NCBI GenBank assembly: GCA_043779285.1
Contig: JAYWEL010000044.1
Span: forward strand, 1 to 13,542
DNA from: MGR-bin208 sp043779285
GTDB lineage: Bacteria > Bacteroidota > Bacteroidia > Chitinophagales > Chitinophagaceae
DNA: 13,542 bases
Direction: 5' to 3'
In this document: positions 1-5,762 of the stretch, in pieces
Numbering within the stretch: position 1 is the stretch's first letter
Layout of the letters: every line of letters begins with the position of its first letter
Position numbers and translations under genes: made by a program
Notes under the pieces: generated by a model
Databases searched by the model: none
Seen by the model: only the letters and a program-made list of their open reading frames with translations
Told to the model about the DNA's origin: nothing

Positions 1-63
1 ACTTTTATAGTACTCCATAAAACACACAAAAATTTTGGTACTATACGGCACTACATAAAAAAA

Positions 64-98
64 GAGGCTGCCCTAAAATTTTGTTTTAAGACAGCCTC
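64..98 (-). terminator. 35-bp near-palindrome with A/T tract (terminator-like, left of IS200 gene)
   Basis: Arms 64-78 and 84-98 are inverted copies matching at 13 of 15 positions, with a 5-nt loop. The outer seven pairs are GAGGCTG/CAGCCTC. Seven A residues (57-63) precede the left arm, so read on the minus strand the hairpin is followed by a T7 run, the form of an intrinsic terminator for leftward transcription. Read rightward there is no T run. Each arm resembles a transposon terminal repeat (GAGGCTG followed by a pyrimidine stretch and AAAA), so it may also be a relic of mobile-element ends lying head to head. The structure is seen directly; either role is inferred. Confidence 0.55.
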
Positions 99-107
99 AA
101 TGTCCTG

Positions 108-120
108 AAGGCTATGCCTT
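108..120 (+). repeat. Left subterminal hairpin of the IS200-like element
   Basis: Perfect 5-bp stem AAGGC/GCCTT with a 3-nt TAT loop. It ends at the first base of the putative -7 promoter element of the transposase gene, so folding could affect both recognition by the transposase and its expression. It closely resembles the hairpin just after the gene at 604-614. Confidence 0.5.
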
Positions 121-127
121 AATTTTG
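120..127 (+). promoter_or_regulatory. -7 promoter element (TAnnTTTG) of the transposase gene
   Basis: TAATTTTG is an exact match to the Bacteroidota -7 consensus TAnnTTTG. Transcription would begin about 6-7 bases later, at or near the ATG at 133, giving a leaderless or nearly leaderless mRNA. I see no convincing -33 TTG at the expected spacing. Confidence 0.45.
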
Positions 128-132
128 TGGGC

Positions 133-600
133 ATGGGAAATAGTAAATACAAGAAACTATCACATGTTGTATATAAATGTGATTACCATATAGTATGGAC
201 ACCAAAATATCGGTTTCGGATTTTGTTTGGCGAAGTGAAATCTTTGGTCGAAAATGATATACGAATGTTATGTCAATGGAAAGGCGGTGAAATTGAGGAA
301 TTAAATGTGCAACCTGACCATGTTCATATAGTAGTTTCTATTCCTCCCAAGGTATCCGTATCTGTGTTAATGGGAGTACTGAAGGATAAGTTGGCGATCA
401 AGCTGTTTAAAACGTATCCGAAACTAAAACAGAAGCCATACTGGGGCAACCATTTTTGGTCAAGGGGATATTTTGTGAATACAGTAGGGATAGATGAGGA
501 AATGATAAAAAGATATGTCAAGTATCAGGAAAGGGAAGATAAAAAAGAGGAAAACCAAACTCGGGATTTTGATTTGTTTTCACCACCATCGGAGTCTTAA
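133..600 (+). CDS. tnpA: IS200/IS605-family transposase (TnpA, HUH Y1 type)
   Basis: A 155-aa single-domain Y1 (HUH) transposase, the usual size for IS200 TnpA, which cuts and joins single-stranded DNA at element ends as a dimer. Visible family marks are the N-terminal YHIVWTPKYR segment, the HUH metal-binding pair in QPDHVHIVV, the conserved HFWSRGYFVNTVG segment, and the likely nucleophilic Tyr in the following helix (IKRYVKYQ). All these are present, so the enzyme looks intact. The tail after the last helix is charged and ends in SPPSES. An in-frame GTG at 127 would add two residues, but it overlaps the -7 promoter element, so ATG 133 is preferred. No Shine-Dalgarno is visible. Full IS200-type motifs argue for an IS rather than a domesticated REP-associated transposase, although the flanking hairpins recall the latter. 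Confidence 0.92.
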   Translation: MGNSKYKKLSHVVYKCDYHIVWTPKYRFRILFGEVKSLVENDIRMLCQWKGGEIEELNVQPDHVHIVVSIPPKVSVSVLMGVLKDKLAIKLFKTYPKLKQKPYWGNHFWSRGYFVNTVGIDEEMIKRYVKYQEREDKKEENQTRDFDLFSPPSES

Positions 601-603
601 AGA

Positions 604-614
604 GGGCTTTGCCC
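604..614 (+). repeat. Right small hairpin after tnpA
   Basis: GGGC/GCCC stem of 4 bp with a TTT loop, beginning four bases after the transposase stop codon. With its left flank it matches the hairpin before the gene at 10 of 12 positions (602-613 against 107-118, same orientation). It is probably a transposase recognition structure; no T run follows, so it is not a standard terminator. Confidence 0.45.
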
Positions 615-623
615 GATGTATTT

Positions 624-649
624 CAACCCACCTTCTAAGAAGGTAGTTG
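624..649 (+). repeat. Right-end imperfect palindrome of the IS200-like element
   Basis: The inner arms ACCTTCT (630-636) and AGAAGGT (638-644) pair perfectly around a single A, so the real loop takes in some of the stem. The outer CAAC (624-627) and GTTG (646-649) extend the stem after a small asymmetric bulge. This is the strongest candidate for the right-end hairpin recognised by the transposase. A related stretch, CTCAACCTTCTT, recurs at about 670-681 and could compete for pairing with the right arm. Confidence 0.5.
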
Positions 650-982
650 TTGAGTCATAACGGATTATCCTCAACCTTCTTTTGATTGTTCCAAATCTGT
701 GAATTTTATAACTTATAATCAATGTTATGTAATACTTAAGGCATTTAGAGAAGCAACTTTGAGAAACGAAATTCATTCACAAATAAAATAGTCAATAATT
801 ATTTTCAAATTCTTAAAAAGTTCATTCAAAAATGTTGATCTGTATTGATTTATTTCTAAAAAGATTTACTGAATCGGCTTATTCAAAAAATTGAAATCAG
901 GTAAATAAAAAAACAAATTTTAAAAATGGCTCATTAGTTATAGCAATTACAAAACATAATTGTCTAAATTTACCTTCTAAAA
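650..982. other. Gene-free AT-rich spacer between the IS200-like element and ssb
   Basis: No open reading frame with coding character is visible on either strand. The stretch is strongly AT-rich and contains loosely repeated TTCAAAAA-type words (around 823-833 and 880-892), which I regard as composition rather than structure. The only promoter-like site is at 965-972, just ahead of ssb. I see no tRNA, riboswitch or CRISPR features. Confidence 0.6.
965..972 (+). promoter_or_regulatory. Possible -7 element of ssb (one mismatch)
   Basis: TAAATTTA differs from TAnnTTTG only at the last base and lies 11 bases before the ssb ATG, a spacing like the other promoters here. No clear -33 TTG accompanies it. 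Confidence 0.3.
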
Positions 983-1414
983 ATGAGTACTATGATAAAA
1001 ATGCAAGTAATTGGAAATTTGGGTAAAGACTGTGTAGTAAACACAGTAAATGGTAAAAATGTAATCAACTTCACCGTTGCACATACCGAAAAGTATCGTG
1101 ACAGCCAAGGCAATAATCAGGAAAAAACAACCTGGGTTGATTGCGCCTATTGGACAGACCGGACTGCTTTGGCTCCCTATCTGACTAAAGGAAAACAGGT
1201 TTTTGTGGAAGGAACACCCGAAGCAAGAGCATTTCAACGAAATGATGGAACTCCCGGATCCTCTCTTTCACTGCGTATCCGCGATGTACAATTATTAGGT
1301 GGCAAAGGCGAAGGCAGCTCTCAATCAATGGGTGAAAATGATTCAACACCTGAAACATCAAACGCAACCTCATCGGGCAGTTTTTCAGAATCTGCAGATG
1401 ACCTTCCATTCTAA
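983..1414 (+). CDS. ssb: Single-stranded DNA-binding protein
   Basis: A 143-aa SSB. The N-terminal OB-fold (about residues 1-105) is recognisable from MQVIGNLGKD, the VINFTVAHTEKYRD strand, TTWVDCAYW and GKQVFVEGTPEARAF. A low-complexity Ser/Gly/Asn-rich linker (about 108-137) follows, ending in the acidic tip ADDLPF, the docking peptide by which SSB recruits replication and repair proteins. It coats single-stranded DNA during replication, recombination and repair. Two starts are possible: ATG 983 and ATG 992 (three codons later); the first is used because a -7-like element lies 11 bases upstream. No Shine-Dalgarno is visible. It stands alone between the IS200-like patch and its own terminator. 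Confidence 0.95.
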   Translation: MSTMIKMQVIGNLGKDCVVNTVNGKNVINFTVAHTEKYRDSQGNNQEKTTWVDCAYWTDRTALAPYLTKGKQVFVEGTPEARAFQRNDGTPGSSLSLRIRDVQLLGGKGEGSSQSMGENDSTPETSNATSSGSFSESADDLPF

Positions 1415-1440
1415 TAAGAAAAATTTTATATAAATTAATG

Positions 1441-1468
1441 AACTGCCTCCGATACCGGGGGCAGTTTT
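1441..1468 (+). terminator. Intrinsic terminator of ssb
   Basis: A 10-bp stem (1441-1450 with 1457-1466, one T-G wobble) around a 6-nt loop, followed by a short T run in TTTTG. It lies 27 bases after the ssb stop codon and 29 bases before the next gene, so it separates the two units. Confidence 0.8.
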
Positions 1469-1484
1469 GTAAAATAGTTTATCG

Positions 1485-1492
1485 TTATTTTG
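1485..1492 (+). promoter_or_regulatory. Possible -7 element of the LDH2-family gene
   Basis: TTATTTTG resembles the -7 consensus but has one base fewer between TA and TTTG. It ends four bases before the ATG at 1497, so transcription would start at or just inside the start codon if it is used. Evidence is weak; proximity to a preceding terminator argues for some promoter here. Confidence 0.3.
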
Positions 1493-1496
1493 TAGC

Positions 1497-2579
1497 ATGT
1501 CAGAAAATGTTTTTACTTATCAGCAATTATTTGATTTTTCTAAAAAAATATTAATAAAATTAGGGAGCAGCGATGCGAATGCAGAAATAGCTACCAGGGT
1601 TTTATTATCAGCCGATCTTCGGGGAATCGATTCACATGGAGTTGCAAGGTTAAGTGGTTATGTTCGATTATGGGAAGCAAAAAGAGTGAATGTAAATCCT
1701 GAAATGAAAATCATTCATGAGACCCCATCAACCGCTGTGGTGGATGGTGATAGCGGATTGGGGTTGGTTGTTGCTCCTTTTGCAATGAAAATCGCTATTG
1801 AAAAAGCAAAAAATGTAGGAACCGGTTGGGTTAGTGTACAAAACAGTAACCACTATGGTATTGCAGGCTATCATTCCATGATGGCTCTGGAGCATGATAT
1901 GATTGGTATTTCTATGACGAATGCCAGTCCATTGGTTGCACCTACTTTTTCTACTGAACGGTTATTGGGAACAAATCCAATATGTGTGGCCATACCTGCG
2001 GGGGTTGAGCCAGCATTTGTGTTGGATATGGCTACCACTACTGCGGCAAATGGAAAACTGGAAATGTTGCAACGAAAAAATGGAGTAGCTCCATTAGGTT
2101 GGATTCAAGATAAGGAAGGTAAGTTGTCGACCGATCCCCATGAATTAAAGGCCGGAGGTGCTTTATTGCCATTGGGTGGCGATAAGGAACACGGTAGCCA
2201 TAAAGGTTATGGGTTGGGAGCCGTTGTTGATATATTTTCAGCTGTGCTCAGTGGTGCAAATTATGGCCCCTGGGTGCCACCTTTTCCAGCGTATATCCCC
2301 ATGCCAACTGAAATGCCGGGTAATGGAATAGGCCATTTTTTCGGCGCTATGCGAATTGATGCGTTTAGGCCGGCAGCCGATTTTAAAAAACATATGGATA
2401 ACTGGATCAACCGATTCAGGAATGCAAAAACAGTTGTTGGTCATGAGAAAGTCATCATTCCCGGAGACCCTGAAAGAGAAATGGAATCTATCCGTATGAA
2501 AGAAGGTATTCCGCTTTTAAAACCGGTGGTTGAAGATTTGAAATTCCTGGCCGATAAATTTGATGTTGAATTTAATTAA
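1497..2579 (+). CDS. Malate/L-lactate dehydrogenase family (LDH2) oxidoreductase
   Basis: A 360-aa NAD(P)-dependent oxidoreductase of the LDH2/MDH2 superfamily, a fold unrelated to classical LDH/MDH. Members reduce 2-oxo acids (malate, lactate, sulfolactate, ureidoglycolate and others), so the exact substrate is unknown. Family marks are the N-terminal RGIDSHGVARL segment (His47), the DGDSGLG loop (about 83-89), the NSNHYGIAGYH motif with the likely catalytic His119, the LLGTNPICVAIP cofactor-site segment, FVLDMATT, and HKGYGLG in the C-terminal half. Length is normal and no key motif is missing. The gene sits in a gap between the ssb terminator and the aspartate-kinase promoter, so it is probably a single-gene unit. 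No clear terminator follows; only a weak AT palindrome lies near 2600-2613. Confidence 0.9.
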   Translation: MSENVFTYQQLFDFSKKILIKLGSSDANAEIATRVLLSADLRGIDSHGVARLSGYVRLWEAKRVNVNPEMKIIHETPSTAVVDGDSGLGLVVAPFAMKIAIEKAKNVGTGWVSVQNSNHYGIAGYHSMMALEHDMIGISMTNASPLVAPTFSTERLLGTNPICVAIPAGVEPAFVLDMATTTAANGKLEMLQRKNGVAPLGWIQDKEGKLSTDPHELKAGGALLPLGGDKEHGSHKGYGLGAVVDIFSAVLSGANYGPWVPPFPAYIPMPTEMPGNGIGHFFGAMRIDAFRPAADFKKHMDNWINRFRNAKTVVGHEKVIIPGDPEREMESIRMKEGIPLLKPVVEDLKFLADKFDVEFN

Positions 2580-2648
2580 CATTCAAGAGTAAATATCTCC
2601 TCAAAATTTTAAGGAATTATCTGTTTACAAAAATTAACTGCACAGGAT

Positions 2649-2656
2649 TATCTTTG
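2649..2656 (+). promoter_or_regulatory. -7 promoter element (TAnnTTTG) of the aspartate kinase gene
   Basis: TATCTTTG is an exact consensus match. The expected start of transcription is near 2662, giving a leader of about 40 nt. A GTTTACA stretch at 2623-2629 stands near where a -33 element would be, but it is not a clean TTG. Confidence 0.55.
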
Positions 2657-2672
2657 CAACTCAAATAAAATT

Positions 2673-2695
2673 AACCGTTAAATAATGGTTGGAGG
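2673..2695 (+). promoter_or_regulatory. Leader hairpin abutting a strong Shine-Dalgarno site
   Basis: Bases 2673-2679 pair with 2684-2690 (7 bp, one G-U) around a 4-nt loop. The next base begins GGAGG (2691-2695), six bases before the ATG at 2702. This is the only strong Shine-Dalgarno site I see in the window, which matters because Bacteroidota genes usually lack one. The stem does not cover the GGAGG but stacks directly on it. It is too short and Lys/Thr-codon-free to be a classic peptide attenuator. Confidence 0.45.
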
Positions 2696-2701
2696 CAGAT
2701 T

Positions 2702-4024
2702 ATGAAAGTAATGAAGTTTGGAGGCACTTCGGTTGGGAAGCCTGAAAGAATGAAGCAGGTAGTTGATTTGATTAACCTGGATGAGAATCAGAAGATTGTT
2801 GTTTTAAGTGCATTAAGCGGTACAACCAATTCGTTGGTTGAAATATGTGAGTCTATTTTGAATGGGGATAGAGAACAGGCAAAACAGCAAATCAATAAAC
2901 TGGAGGAGATCTACCATCAGTTTATTAAGGAATTATATTCTACTGATGCTGCTTTAAAAAATGGTAAAGCAATCATTACCGAGCATTTTGAATTCCTGAA
3001 TATCATTTTAAAAATATCATTTAACGAAGCATTAAACAAGGATGTGCTGGCACAGGGCGAATTGCTTTCAACTAAACTTTTCTGCGAATACCTGGCTGAA
3101 CAAAATGCAGCATATGTGTTGATTCCGGCATTGGATTTCATGACCATTGATATAAATAATGAACCGCAGATCGGTAATATAAAAGTGAAGTTGAGTCAGT
3201 TGTTGAAACAGCATCCGGACAAAACAATTTTTGTAACACAGGGTTTCATATGCCGCAATGCAAAAGGTGAAGTAGATAATTTAAAAAGAGGGGGTAGCGA
3301 TTATTCGGCTTCGCTGATTGCTGCTGCAATTAATGCAAGTGCCTGTGAAATATGGACAGACATTGATGGCATGCATAATAATGACCCAAGGGTTGTTTCT
3401 AAAACGGTGCCTATTGAACAATTAAGTTTTGATGAGGCGGCCGAATTAGCCTATTTCGGAGCGAAGATTTTGCATCCCGCATCTATCTGGCCTGCACAGC
3501 AATATAATATTCCGGTTAAGTTACTCAATACCATGCAGCCGGATGCTAAGGGAACATTGATTACCGAAAAAGCTGCATCGGTAGGTGTAAAGGCGGTTGC
3601 AGCCAAAGATAATATCATTGCCATTTCTATAAAAAGCAGCCGGATGTTGCTGGCTTATGGGTTTTTGAGAAAAATATTTGAAGTGTTTGAAAAGTATCGT
3701 ACGCCCATTGATATGATCACAACTTCAGAAGTAGCCGTTTCTTTGACCATTGATAGTCCGGATAATTTAAAAGAAATTATTGATGAATTGAAAACTTATG
3801 GAACGGTGGAAGTAGATGAAGGTCAAACCATCATTTCGGTGGTAGGAAATGAAATTGCATTGACAGAGAATATCATCAAAAAATTATTCGAATCGATTAT
3901 GAACGTACCCGTCAGAATGGTTTCATACGGCGGCAGCAAACATAATATTTCTTTACTCGTTCCTGCGGCGTATAAAAAACAAATTTTGCAACAATTGAAT
4001 AAGGGAATGTTCGGATTGGATTAA
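2702..4024 (+). CDS. lysC: Aspartate kinase (monofunctional)
   Basis: A 440-aa aspartokinase, the first step from aspartate to lysine, threonine, methionine and diaminopimelate (aspartate + ATP gives 4-phospho-aspartate). The N-terminal kinase domain begins with KFGGTSVG (residues 5-12) and carries the RGGSDYSASL segment, WTDIDGMHNNDPR and the AAELAYFGAKILHP segment. The C-terminal third shows two ACT-like units (from about residue 300: VAAKDNIIAISIKSSRM, then TIISVVGNEIA), the usual site of amino-acid feedback control. Length fits single-function enzymes and there is no fused homoserine dehydrogenase domain. The start is fixed by a GGAGG six bases upstream. It has its own promoter and terminator, so it is monocistronic. 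The symbol is by family; which end product inhibits it cannot be read from sequence. Confidence 0.94.
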   Translation: MKVMKFGGTSVGKPERMKQVVDLINLDENQKIVVLSALSGTTNSLVEICESILNGDREQAKQQINKLEEIYHQFIKELYSTDAALKNGKAIITEHFEFLNIILKISFNEALNKDVLAQGELLSTKLFCEYLAEQNAAYVLIPALDFMTIDINNEPQIGNIKVKLSQLLKQHPDKTIFVTQGFICRNAKGEVDNLKRGGSDYSASLIAAAINASACEIWTDIDGMHNNDPRVVSKTVPIEQLSFDEAAELAYFGAKILHPASIWPAQQYNIPVKLLNTMQPDAKGTLITEKAASVGVKAVAAKDNIIAISIKSSRMLLAYGFLRKIFEVFEKYRTPIDMITTSEVAVSLTIDSPDNLKEIIDELKTYGTVEVDEGQTIISVVGNEIALTENIIKKLFESIMNVPVRMVSYGGSKHNISLLVPAAYKKQILQQLNKGMFGLD

Positions 4025-4046
4025 TGGTCTGTTAACCGAAATAAAA

Positions 4047-4070
4047 AAGAGCCCTGATAGCAGGGCTCTT
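4047..4070. terminator. Bidirectional terminator between aspartate kinase and queA
   Basis: A perfect 10-bp stem AAGAGCCCTG/CAGGGCTCTT with a 4-nt ATAG loop. On the minus strand it is followed by TTTTTTATT, a good terminator for queA. On the plus strand only a short TT follows, but the stem is strong and it sits 22 bases after the kinase stop, so it probably serves both convergent genes. Confidence 0.85.
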
Positions 4071-4091
4071 AAAGTATGTAGAATGATTCAT

Positions 4092-5141
4092 TTAGATAAT
4101 CAACATGGCATCTCCGTAACTGAAGAAACGGTATTTATCCTTGATTGCTTTTTTATACGCTTCCATCGCCAAATCATATCCGGCAAATGCACAAGCCATG
4201 ATCAATAAACTGGTTTTTGGTAAATGAAAGTTTGTAACCAGTGAATCAGCTATATTAAAATTGTATGGCGGGTGAATAAACGTATTTGTCCAGCCTTCTG
4301 AAGGTTTCAACATTTTATTTGCGGTAAAAGAAGATTCCAATGTACGCATCGTAGTGGTTCCAATAGAACAGATACGGGTTTTATTTTCTTTTGCCTTGTT
4401 TACAATGCTGCAAGCCGTTTCATCGATATGATAATATTCTGCATCCATTTTATGCTTGCTCAGGTCTTCTACTTCAATTGGTCTGAAAGTTCCTAAACCG
4501 GTATGTAATGTAACTTCTGCAAAACGGATTCCCTGAATTTCCAATCGCTTTATCAATTCTCGGCTAAAGTGTAAACCGGCAGTTGGGGCTGCCACTGCAC
4601 CTTCATGTTTTGCATAAACAGTCTGGAAACGTTCTTTATCATCTTCATCCGGCTTACGTTTGATATATTTTGGTAAAGGCGTTTCTCCCAATCTGTCTAA
4701 AACGCTTCTGAAATCTTCTTCAGTTCCTTCCCATAAAAAACGGATCGTACGTCCACGGCTGGTTGTATTGTCAATTACTTCGGCAATCAGGTCTTCGTTT
4801 TCACCAAAATATAATTTATTGCCAACACGTATTTTACGGGCAGGATCAACAATTACATCCCAAAGCCTGTTTGTTTTGTTTAATTCACGCAGCAGAAAAA
4901 CTTCAATTTTTGCACCGGTTTTTTCTTTTCTTCCATACATTCTTGCGGGAAATACTTTGGTGTTGTTTACAACAAATACGTCTTTGTCGTCAAAATACTC
5001 CATAATGTCACGGAAGGTGCGGTTCTCAATCTGTCCGGTATGGCGATGAACAACCATTAACCTGGAATCTTCTCGTTTTTTCGAAGGGTGCTGTGCAATT
5101 AAATTAAGTGGAAGATCGAACTTAAACTGGGATAGTTTCAT
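4092..5141 (-). CDS. queA: tRNA preQ1(34) S-adenosylmethionine ribosyltransferase-isomerase
   Basis: A 349-aa QueA, full length for the family. It transfers and isomerises the ribosyl part of S-adenosylmethionine onto 7-aminomethyl-7-deazaguanine at the wobble position of tRNA, making epoxyqueuosine in the queuosine pathway. Recognisable segments are the start MKLSQFKFDLP with LIAQHP, DSRLMVV, VFVVNNTKVFPARM, GETPLPKYIKR, the strongly conserved GAVAAPTAGLHFS, FAEVTLHTGLGTFRPI, HKMDAEYY, IGTTTMRTLE, TNTFIHPPY and LVTNFHLPKTSLLIMACAFAGY. All are intact. It is convergent with the aspartate kinase gene across a shared terminator. No other queuosine genes are in the window. Its promoter may be the TAGCTTTG at 5276-5269. 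Confidence 0.96.
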   Translation of the reverse strand: MKLSQFKFDLPLNLIAQHPSKKREDSRLMVVHRHTGQIENRTFRDIMEYFDDKDVFVVNNTKVFPARMYGRKEKTGAKIEVFLLRELNKTNRLWDVIVDPARKIRVGNKLYFGENEDLIAEVIDNTTSRGRTIRFLWEGTEEDFRSVLDRLGETPLPKYIKRKPDEDDKERFQTVYAKHEGAVAAPTAGLHFSRELIKRLEIQGIRFAEVTLHTGLGTFRPIEVEDLSKHKMDAEYYHIDETACSIVNKAKENKTRICSIGTTTMRTLESSFTANKMLKPSEGWTNTFIHPPYNFNIADSLVTNFHLPKTSLLIMACAFAGYDLAMEAYKKAIKDKYRFFSYGDAMLII

Positions 5142-5170
5142 TGAAGAGGTGTTTAATATTTAGCAGCCTC

Positions 5171-5287
5171 ATGAGCAAACCTGTAGCAATAACAGGAGAA
5201 ATTCTTGAATCAATCCCCGGTCTTACGGCACTGGGTCTGAGCATGAATATGACTGGTTTCAAAGTCGGCAAAGCTAATGTTTTTTAA
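5171..5287 (+). CDS. Possible 38-aa small protein, unknown
   Basis: A plus-strand open frame from ATG 5171 to TAA 5287, divergent from queA. Translation begins MSKPVAITGEILES and ends GFKVGKANVF. In favour: the stretch is clearly richer in G+C than the other spacers in this window, and most codons begin with a purine, as in real genes. Against: no Shine-Dalgarno, no clean promoter, short length, and a good minus-strand -7 element (5269-5276) within its 3' end that may belong to queA. It has one moderately hydrophobic stretch (IPGLTALGLSMNM) but no convincing membrane helix and no recognised family. It might also be a long structured queA leader on the other strand. Confidence 0.35.
   Translation: MSKPVAITGEILESIPGLTALGLSMNMTGFKVGKANVF
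5269..5276 (-). promoter_or_regulatory. -7 promoter element (TAnnTTTG), candidate for queA
   Basis: On the minus strand this reads TAGCTTTG, an exact consensus match followed by CC. The same TAGCTTTGCC string occurs upstream of tdk at 10994-10985. Transcription would start near 5262, leaving a leader of about 120 nt before queA. No clear -33 element is seen. Confidence 0.4.
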
Positions 5288-5293
5288 TAAAAC

Positions 5294-5329
5294 AGCCTTT
5301 TCTTTTTCTATTTCGGATAAAAAAAGGCT
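5294..5329 (-). terminator. Terminator of the lipoprotein gene
   Basis: Arms AGCCTTTT (5294-5301) and AAAAGGCT (5322-5329) pair perfectly, with a longer A/T-rich interior that can extend the stem. The right arm overlaps the stop codon of the minus-strand lipoprotein gene. On the minus strand the stem is followed by GTTTTATT. The loop is large, so efficiency is uncertain. Confidence 0.6.
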
Positions 5330-5720
5330 AATTGCAAGGCTTTTCGCTTATCATCACGTAATTCGATGTGGAAGGCGTGGGACGGTAGATCAAACATACT
5401 GCACAGTCAGGATATTTTGGATTTTTTACAAAATAGAAATAAAATTCATCCAATTCTTTGATAGAATCCGGAAAAATGCAAACATTTTTAACAGTGAATA
5501 CATTTTCATGTACCAGATTAGTCATCGGGTCGGTCCATTTGCTTTCAACCTTTGAAGGGTCGTAAGATCCGTTGATGATTTTTACGATCAGATTCTTACA
5601 TGGGCCACTTACTATAAGTTTCCCTTTTAAACAATCAGAATCGGGAATATTCAACTGGTCTTTTGAACATTGAAAAGAAAGAATACTAATACTAAGTAGA
5701 AGGATAAATAAAATCCGCAT
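5328..5720 (-). CDS. Putative cysteine-rich lipoprotein, function unknown
   Basis: A 130-aa exported protein. The N-terminus MRILFILLLSISILSFQCSK is a short signal peptide ending in a lipobox-like SFQC, so it is probably lipid-anchored at Cys18, though Gln at -1 is atypical. The mature part has six more cysteines (SDC, GPC, NVC, PDCAVC, KPC), enough for three disulfides, and conserved-looking segments CLKGKLIVSGPCKN, WTDPMTN and DEFYFYFV. I do not recognise a named domain; I believe similar small proteins occur in Chitinophagaceae. An in-frame TTG at 5741 adds seven residues, but it overlaps a CCCTTTG promoter-like stretch and weakens the signal peptide, so ATG 5720 is preferred. It follows the AMP nucleosidase gene by 42 bases on the same strand and may be cotranscribed with it. 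Confidence 0.75.
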   Translation of the reverse strand: MRILFILLLSISILSFQCSKDQLNIPDSDCLKGKLIVSGPCKNLIVKIINGSYDPSKVESKWTDPMTNLVHENVFTVKNVCIFPDSIKELDEFYFYFVKNPKYPDCAVCLIYRPTPSTSNYVMISEKPCN

Positions 5721-5762
5721 ATTGTTTTTCTTTAATGACAAAGGGAAAAAGAAAAAGGTTGC

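Larger units (their letters stand above)
107..649 (+). mobile_element. IS200-type insertion sequence (minimal span; ends not fixed)
   Basis: A single transposase gene of the IS200 group is flanked at very short distance by small hairpins, as expected for IS200/IS605 elements, which move as single strands and recognise subterminal hairpins instead of long terminal inverted repeats. The left hairpin (108-120) ends just before the gene. On the right are a 4-bp hairpin (604-614) and a longer imperfect palindrome (624-649). The 12 bases at 107-118 and 602-613 agree at 10 positions. No tnpB accessory gene is present. True element ends and cleavage sites cannot be set from one copy; the given span is only the part I can support. 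The near-palindrome at 64-98 might also belong to it. Confidence 0.6.

Noticed and set aside
7..44. Inverted repeat ATAGTAC (7-13) / GTACTAT (38-44), possible attachment or integron-like site
   Set aside because: Only 7 bp with a 24-base loop in AT-rich DNA, no recombinase gene nearby, and the window edge cuts the context.
823..892. Repeated TTCAAAAA-like words in the spacer before ssb, possible iterons or CRISPR remnant
   Set aside because: Irregular spacing and low-complexity sequence; no constant repeat length and no cas genes.
2702..4024. Bifunctional aspartate kinase/homoserine dehydrogenase
   Set aside because: The frame stops at 440 aa after the ACT region; the dehydrogenase domain is absent.
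4660..5049. 129-aa open frame on the plus strand opposite queA
   Set aside because: It lies wholly antisense to an unmistakable queA, has no recognisable motifs and is explained as a shadow frame.
5277..5555. 92-aa plus-strand frame across the lipoprotein gene
   Set aside because: It runs through the terminator stem and opposite a protein with a good signal peptide; composition is not protein-like.
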